Assembly (NCBI GenBank): GCA_009774215.1
Contig: VSNH01000009.1
Coordinates: 1 to 29,990 of the forward strand
Length of the DNA: 29,990 bases
Direction: 5' to 3'
Source: Lachnospiraceae bacterium
Lineage (GTDB): Bacteria > Bacillota > Clostridia > Lachnospirales > Lachnospiraceae
Under the pieces are notes generated by a model. That model was not told the origin of the DNA. It searched no databases and was given only the letters and a program-made list of their open reading frames with translations. The number at the start of each line of letters is the position of its first letter. Position 1 is the first letter of the stretch. Shown one piece after another: positions 26,501 to 29,990 of the stretch. Made by a program: the position numbers and the translations under genes.

Positions 26501-26813
26501 AACGATCAGAAGAGAGAAAGAGAGACGGCTGCCGGACAGGGAGCGTGTGAAGCTGGCGTATGGGAGGCTGCAGAAAGCGGCGGCAAAGAAAGACAGGGAT
26601 TTTGGGATGCAGCGTACTTTGAAGGAGCAGCTTGCGTGGATCAGAGAAAATTGCCATGTGGAGATCAGCGACGAACAGGAGGAGGCGCTCTATCAGGTGT
26701 TTTTTGCGGAAAATATCGACTATGACTGTGAGAAGCTCTGCAGGGAGCTGAATAGCCGCCTGCGGATGCGGGATTCCGACAGTTGTATTTTTGAGCGGTT
26801 TATTGTAAAATAG
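23571..26813 (+). CDS. DUF58-transglutaminase fusion membrane protein
   Basis: The ATG at 23571 overlaps the MoxR stop by one base. The 1080-aa product joins two proteins normally encoded separately. Two membrane segments at residues ~10-50 lead to a DUF58 part with its signature YNPDYEIREYAAGDELKNIHWK around 199-220 and KLMVRE. Six or seven membrane segments span ~370-590. A large extracytoplasmic part follows with a transglutaminase-like core: C828 in KGYCAHFASA, H897 in SAHAWVE and D913 in VVDPTP form the expected Cys-His-Asp triad. A last membrane segment near 960-980 precedes a cytoplasmic helical tail. The order resembles TgpA-like proteins with a DUF58 head added. It may cross-link or process wall proteins, with MoxR as chaperone; that role is inference. 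Confidence 0.92.
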   Translation: MDKGLRLNIKGIIGFLTVAAILLWLWSFFRSYLLFAAILLMIAGVMLSAVGLWRVRGGMRAEIGAPRHRVGKNTEFPVGICFANPLRFAGVAIDVTYRCENIFTGSIEEKREKMWAAPRKGGKCRCLLNSNYAGRVRIRVEECRVYDFLHLFYLTYRAAEDGEVMVWTAFADGEETEERYSSIEGFPGESESRRRGVEYNPDYEIREYAAGDELKNIHWKLSAKQDKLMVRERLAAGREKVSVLLPLGDNPDENDVLMESLYGMCRLLLAKEYPVQLFWQGGRQQLCSRYIVEPGELENAMEEILSTYGIHAPGSAEAQMSMEHPVEPYLLCQPVNGSGRGERMRPSDTVAKKSLRCEKVQESDRYDLFAAVTRALLLFLLVYGAVGGFLAAFGIEFHSGLCMLVFFALSFALSAIDETGKKWLVNLTTLLVFLLFLYMAVTEYWVINNGYYYMLNHIFEVARDYFDLSAGMEYTLIVEDGYRAVTTFAVFLGMVGIILLNIQMHNRCTLLKVMLLTLPPYVLPMYFACSPPLLYMIFLLTGYAAVMMLSYGRGRVSKQTRYILPAAAAAVVLFVRALAFLIPEQNYARMVPQSEAKEASARGMENFAQYGMRALFPQNTAGSGVSGGKLSKGSAIMPNYETALIVRYTPYSFTPVYLKAFTGLDYIGTSWTEAAMEPPEDGNMEMSLYSRQRQFEESGTAGQGMGIMEVEKTGAEDTFEYRPYYTDYCNIEEEGGTYTYRYYPDNGKTAIPSGEEPYMRYLNVPASCETAVRRICEEAGFSGTEEEIARQIVTYFDENYNYTLRPGFYYGNPDYISHFLLESRKGYCAHFASAATMLFRQMGIPARYVEGYAFSYANVVENGELVPGADYNDYYSGFSEIGATALVQIEIPEASAHAWVEIFDSERGWIVVDPTPSSAEEERTSFWDVFMRSEGGGTELALGEDILGGYIENALGVMGYVLFAVFLIAVILLMTIRTIRREKERRLPDRERVKLAYGRLQKAAAKKDRDFGMQRTLKEQLAWIRENCHVEISDEQEEALYQVFFAENIDYDCEKLCRELNSRLRMRDSDSCIFERFIVK

Positions 26814-26900
26814 TAATAATTATGGCATGAACAGAGTATGGTAAGTGTGATGCGGCATATGGATAAAACGTAGTAAAAAAGCGTAGAGCAAAGACCGATT

Positions 26901-28310
26901 ATGATAAAAGATAACCAGAAATATTTCAACAGACTGCATGTTGTGCTGGATGCCGTGATTATCGCTGCGTCCTATACGCTGGCTTGGTATCTGAAGTTTG
27001 CCAGCCCGTTTGTGAACGCCGACCCCAATGTCGGTGCTCTTGACATACCCACTTATTTTGGGATGCTTTACTTTATCGTGCCGGGCTATCTCATTTTGTA
27101 TTACGCCTTCAATCTCTACACACCCAAGCGGGCAACCGTTCACCGCTACGAGATTTTGAATATCTTTCAGGCAAACACCGTGGGCATGGTAGTGTTGATG
27201 GCGGGCTGGTACATGGTTGCGCAGATCCATTTCTCACGTACCATGATGGCGATGTTTTACGGAATCAATATTATTCTGACCACACTGGGGCGTTCGCTTA
27301 TCCGCATTCTTCTGCAGTATTTTCGCGAAAAGGGCTATAATTTGAAATACATTCTGCTGGTTGGGTATTCCCGCGCCACGGAGGAGTATATAAAGCGCAT
27401 TAACGCCAATCCTCAGTGGGGTTATGTGGTGCGCGGCATTCTGGACGATCATGTGCCGGCAGGTACGCTTTACAAGGGTGTCAAGGTGGTGGGCACCATT
27501 GAAAATCTTCTCTACATTCTCCCGGAGAACAAGCTGGATGAGATAGCGATCACGCTGTCTTTGAAGGATTACGATAATCTGGAGCATATCGTGGATCTGT
27601 GCGAAAAATCCGGCGTGCACACCAAGTTTATCCCGGATTACAACAGTCTGTTCCCGAGCCGTCCCTACACGGAGGATTTGATGGGGCTGCCGGTCATCAA
27701 TATCCGCTATGTGCCGTTAACCAACACGCTGAACTGGTGGATGAAGCGGATCGTGGATATTCTCGTGTCGCTGGTGGGCCTGGTGGTGGCGTCGCCGGTG
27801 ATGCTTGTTGCCGCCATTGCCGTTGGCTGTACTTCCAGAGGACCGGTCATCTTTAAGCAGGAACGGATCGGCCTGCACAATAAACCTTTCCGCATGTTCA
27901 AGTTCCGCACCATGGAGGTGCAGAAGCCGTCCGCGGAGAAAAAGGGCTGGACTACGAAGGATGATCCGCGCGTCACGAAGGTTGGAAAATTTTTGCGGAG
28001 GACAAGCATAGACGAGTTGCCCCAGCTTTTTAATATTTTGAAAGGGGATATGAGCGTGGTGGGGCCGAGGCCCGAAAGACCGCAGTTTGTGGAGCAGTTT
28101 AAGGAGGAGATTCCCCGTTACATGGTCAAGCATCAGGTGCGGCCGGGGCTTACGGGCTGGGCGCAGATCAACGGCTACCGCGGCGATACTTCCATAAAAA
28201 GAAGGATTGAGTTCGATATTTTTTATATCGAGAACTGGACGATGTCTTTTGACATCAAGATTATGTTTCTCACGATTTTCAGAGGATTTATCAATAAAAA
28301 TGCCTATTAG
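26901..28310 (+). CDS. Undecaprenyl-phosphate sugar phosphotransferase (WbaP/WcaJ-type)
   Basis: This enzyme starts glycan synthesis by moving a sugar-1-phosphate from a nucleotide sugar to undecaprenyl phosphate at the inner membrane face. The 469-aa product has four or five membrane segments in residues ~10-125, a Rossmann-like middle domain (ILLVGYSRATEEYI, VRGILDD) and the bacterial sugar transferase domain from ~275: KRIVDILVSLVGLV, GPVIFKQERIG, FKFRTM, SIDELPQL with catalytic-type D371-E372, SVVGPRP and RPGLTGWAQI. The ATG at 26901 lacks a good ribosome binding site, but the MIKDNQKYFNRLHVVLD start fits the family. A weak TTGAGC/TAATAA pair lies near 26791-26819. Glucose or galactose is the usual sugar; which applies here is not visible. 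Confidence 0.94.
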   Translation: MIKDNQKYFNRLHVVLDAVIIAASYTLAWYLKFASPFVNADPNVGALDIPTYFGMLYFIVPGYLILYYAFNLYTPKRATVHRYEILNIFQANTVGMVVLMAGWYMVAQIHFSRTMMAMFYGINIILTTLGRSLIRILLQYFREKGYNLKYILLVGYSRATEEYIKRINANPQWGYVVRGILDDHVPAGTLYKGVKVVGTIENLLYILPENKLDEIAITLSLKDYDNLEHIVDLCEKSGVHTKFIPDYNSLFPSRPYTEDLMGLPVINIRYVPLTNTLNWWMKRIVDILVSLVGLVVASPVMLVAAIAVGCTSRGPVIFKQERIGLHNKPFRMFKFRTMEVQKPSAEKKGWTTKDDPRVTKVGKFLRRTSIDELPQLFNILKGDMSVVGPRPERPQFVEQFKEEIPRYMVKHQVRPGLTGWAQINGYRGDTSIKRRIEFDIFYIENWTMSFDIKIMFLTIFRGFINKNAY

Positions 28311-28368
28311 AAGAGATACTAAAATCTTAAGAATTGTGAAAGACTTTCGGAAGAAAGCGGGAACCATA

Positions 28369-28396
28369 TTGCAATTATATCAAGATGTAGTATAAT
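28369..28396 (+). promoter_or_regulatory. Sigma-70-type promoter for the LCP gene
   Basis: TTGCAA (28369-28374) and a perfect TATAAT (28391-28396) are separated by 16 bases. The predicted start near 28403 gives a leader of about 150 bases before the LCP gene. It implies that the LCP gene can be expressed apart from the phosphotransferase upstream. Confidence 0.6.
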
Positions 28397-28408
28397 TGTA
28401 ACAGTCAG

Positions 28409-28445
28409 GCTCAATACTTTGCACTTGCTGCAAAGTCTTGAGAGC
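28409..28445 (+). promoter_or_regulatory. Hairpin at the 5' end of the LCP leader
   Basis: ACTTTGCA (28416-28423) and TGCAAAGT (28429-28436) form a perfect 8-bp stem with a CTTGC loop. Flanking GCTCAA and TTGAGAGC extend it imperfectly. It begins within about ten bases of the predicted transcription start. No T-run follows, so it looks like an mRNA-stabilising or regulatory hairpin rather than a terminator. Confidence 0.5.
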
Positions 28446-28463
28446 ATGTAAAGGTGGAGAAGA

Positions 28464-28508
28464 ATGTCCACTAAAACTTGCTTTTTCGGACAATATGTGA
28501 CAAAATGA
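28464..28508 (+). CDS. Possible 14-codon leader peptide
   Basis: An ATG at 28464 with purine-rich AGGTGGAGAAG just upstream opens a frame for the peptide MSTKTCFFGQYVTK, ending in TGA at 28506-28508. It lies inside the LCP leader. An imperfect long stem, CTAAAA...TTTTTC against GAAAAAA...TTTTAG (28471-28525), includes most of the frame, so translation could affect folding. It could also be chance; only the ribosome binding site supports it. Confidence 0.3.
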   Translation: MSTKTCFFGQYVTK

Positions 28509-28556
28509 AAAAACGGACTTTTAGAAATCAGATCAGAGACTGAGGGAGTACAAGAT

Positions 28557-29717
28557 ATGGCTAAGAGATATGACGACGACTACGATGACGAGGTAAGGCC
28601 CAGAAAGAAATCCTCCGGGAAGAGCAGTTCTTCCGGCAGGAAAGGCTCCGGGAAAAAGAAATCGGGAAAGAAGGCGCAGGCGAAGAAGCAGCGCAGGCGC
28701 ATAATTCTCTTTATTGTAGAGATTATAATTCTGATTATTGCGGTGATGGTGCTCTATATGGTTCTCGCCGGAACGGGAAGCGGCAAAGTGGAATTGAAGG
28801 AGAAGGATATCATCATCAACGAGACCGTGCAGGAGGCGGAGGAGACGACGATGAAGGGGTATCGAAACATCGCCCTCTTCGGTGTGGACTCCACCACGGG
28901 CGCGCTGACGAAGAATACCCGAAGCGACACGATCATGATCGCGTCCATCAATCAGGATACGGGAGAGTGTAAGCTGGTTTCCGTCTATCGTGACACATAC
29001 CTGAACCTGAGCAACGACTCGTACAATAAATGTAACGCGGCTTACGCAAAGGGCGGCCCCGAGCAGGCCATCAATATGTTAAACATGAATCTGGACATGA
29101 ATATCACAGATTTCGTGACGGTCGGCTTTGCCGGACTGACAGATGCCATCGACGCGCTGGGCGGCGTGGATATTGAAGTGGATGAATCGGAGATCAGCCA
29201 TCTGAATAACTATCAGCTCTGTATCGCGGAGGATTTGAAGAGAGAGTACACGCCGGTGACGCAGACAGGCTATCAGCGTCTGGACGGCTTGCAGGCGACG
29301 GGTTACTGCAGAATCCGTTACACGGCGGGAGACGACTTCAAGCGTGCCGAGAGACAGCGGGAAGTACTCACCGCGGTGGCCGATCAGGCGAAGAAAGCAT
29401 CGCTGCCGAAGCTGACAGAGACGGCCAACTCCGTATTTGAGGAGGTATACACCTCGCTGGATCTGTCTGAGATTGTCGATATGCTTGGGGATGTGGGAGC
29501 ATACCAGATTACAGAGACCGACGGGTTCCCGCAGGAGGATATGCGGCAGACGGGCACCATCGGATCAAAGGGATCCTGCGTCATTCCGACCAGTCTGGAG
29601 GATAATGTCAAGTGGCTGCATAAGTTCCTGTTTGACGCGGACAACTATGAGCCGTCCGAGACAGTGAAAAAGTGCAGTGAGAAGATTTATGAGGAAACAA
29701 ACGGATATCTGAAATAA
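28557..29717 (+). CDS. LytR-CpsA-Psr (LCP) family glycopolymer ligase
   Basis: LCP proteins transfer undecaprenyl-linked glycopolymers to peptidoglycan on the outer face of the membrane. The ATG at 28557 follows GAGGGAG with eight bases between. The 386-aa product starts with a very basic, serine- and lysine-rich cytoplasmic tail (residues 1-48) and one membrane segment (49-70). The LCP domain (~100-300) shows NIALFGVDS, RSDTIMIASI, LVSVYRDTYLNL, FVTVGFAGLTDAIDALGGVDIEV, LDGLQATGYCRIRY and the arginine-rich FKRAERQREVL. It is the expected last step for the glycan made by this locus. It has its own promoter and structured leader, and is followed by a hairpin terminator and a repeat array. Confidence 0.95.
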   Translation: MAKRYDDDYDDEVRPRKKSSGKSSSSGRKGSGKKKSGKKAQAKKQRRRIILFIVEIIILIIAVMVLYMVLAGTGSGKVELKEKDIIINETVQEAEETTMKGYRNIALFGVDSTTGALTKNTRSDTIMIASINQDTGECKLVSVYRDTYLNLSNDSYNKCNAAYAKGGPEQAINMLNMNLDMNITDFVTVGFAGLTDAIDALGGVDIEVDESEISHLNNYQLCIAEDLKREYTPVTQTGYQRLDGLQATGYCRIRYTAGDDFKRAERQREVLTAVADQAKKASLPKLTETANSVFEEVYTSLDLSEIVDMLGDVGAYQITETDGFPQEDMRQTGTIGSKGSCVIPTSLEDNVKWLHKFLFDADNYEPSETVKKCSEKIYEETNGYLK

Positions 29718-29721
29718 AAGC

Positions 29722-29750
29722 AGAGGGGCTTGCTTTGCAGGCCCCTCTTT
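29722..29750 (+). terminator. Terminator after the LCP gene
   Basis: AGAGGGGC (29722-29729) pairs with GCCCCTCT (29741-29748). The stem continues inward through TTGC/GCAG (one T-G wobble) to a TTT loop, giving about 12 bp. Only a short T-run (CTCTTT) follows before the repeat begins, so termination strength is uncertain. Confidence 0.7.
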
Positions 29751-29990
29751 GCGCGAATAAGCAGAGTCAGAAAGTGACAGGGACAGGACGCGTGCTTGCA
29801 CGCAGGACGGTCAATGGCACTTTATGACGAGCAACGCGAACGAGAAATGCCAAGCATTTCGAGTCTGCTTATTTGCGCGAATAAGCAGAGTCAGAAAGTG
29901 ACAGGGACAGGATGCGTGCTTGCACGCAGGACGGTCAATGGCACTTTATGACGAGCAACGCGAACGAGAAATGCCAAGCATTTCGAGTCT
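29751..29990. repeat. Tandem 124-bp structured repeat, 1.94 copies, continuing past the window
   Basis: Copy 1 is 29751-29874 and copy 2 starts at 29875 and is cut by the window end. The two differ at one base, C29789 against T29913. Each unit has inverted ends: GCGCGAATAAGCAGAGTC at the left is an inverse of the right end with two mismatches. Inside are AAAGTG/CACTTT, the hairpin GCGTGC-TT-GCACGC and the hairpin GAAATGC-CAA-GCATTTC, so a unit can fold as a multi-branched structure. No gene was found in this stretch. Confidence 0.9.

Noticed and set aside
28344..28357. A CTTTC-GGAA-GAAAG hairpin after the phosphotransferase gene, considered as a terminator.
   Set aside because: Five base pairs without a following T-run are too weak, and it lies just before a promoter.
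29751..29990. A CRISPR array, because of the tandem repeats.
   Set aside because: The units are 124 bp, nearly identical end to end, and have no unique spacers of about 30 bp between short repeats.

Overview
The window looks like a piece of a Lachnospiraceae-type (Clostridia, Gram-positive) chromosome. The evidence is a GC-moderate sequence with strong AGGAGG-type ribosome binding sites, tightly packed genes all on the + strand, and Gram-positive envelope families (LytR-CpsA-Psr ligase, GH25 muramidase, CotH kinase, Cthe_2159-like lipoprotein). No species can be named from sequence alone. No tRNA, rRNA, CRISPR array, transposase or integrase was seen.

Layout. (1) Bases 1-5543: a co-oriented block of CotH-kinase membrane protein (5' end outside the window), a 115-aa membrane protein, a Cthe_2159-like lipoprotein, a VTC-type triphosphate-tunnel protein and a DUF4956 membrane protein. 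The last two junctions are 4-nt stop/start overlaps. (2) 5622-8457: rmlA, a membrane-anchored GH25 muramidase and rmlC. rmlB and rmlD are not in the window. (3) 8471-17724: the core of an ABC-transporter-dependent polysaccharide locus: Wzm-type permease, Wzt-type ATPase with a C-terminal Wzt-C-like domain, a methyltransferase fused to a kinase-like domain, and two large GT2 proteins. (4) 17731-19798: a strong promoter, a 53-aa protein, a phosphohexomutase with its own promoter, and a structured terminator. (5) 19900-22583: two more GT2 proteins separated by a 222-bp palindromic element. (6) 22651-26813: a MoxR ATPase overlapping by one base a 1080-aa fusion of a DUF58 protein and a transglutaminase. 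(7) 26901-29717: a WbaP-type phosphoglycosyl transferase and, behind a promoter and structured leader, an LCP ligase. (8) 29751-29990: almost two tandem copies of a 124-bp structured repeat running off the window.

How the parts fit (inference). The mutase and RmlA/RmlC feed dTDP-rhamnose synthesis. The WbaP-like enzyme loads the first sugar phosphate on undecaprenyl phosphate and the GT2 enzymes extend the chain. The Wzm/Wzt pair exports it, and the LCP protein attaches it to peptidoglycan. The methyltransferase/kinase-like protein beside a Wzt-C transporter resembles the WbdD/Wzt chain-termination and recognition system of E. coli O8/O9a, which would be unusual in a Gram-positive cell. This is the leading candidate for an undescribed system here. 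The other candidates are the CotH/VTC/DUF4956 block, the complementary decay of GT2 domains across three neighbouring enzymes, and the two structured intergenic repeats.
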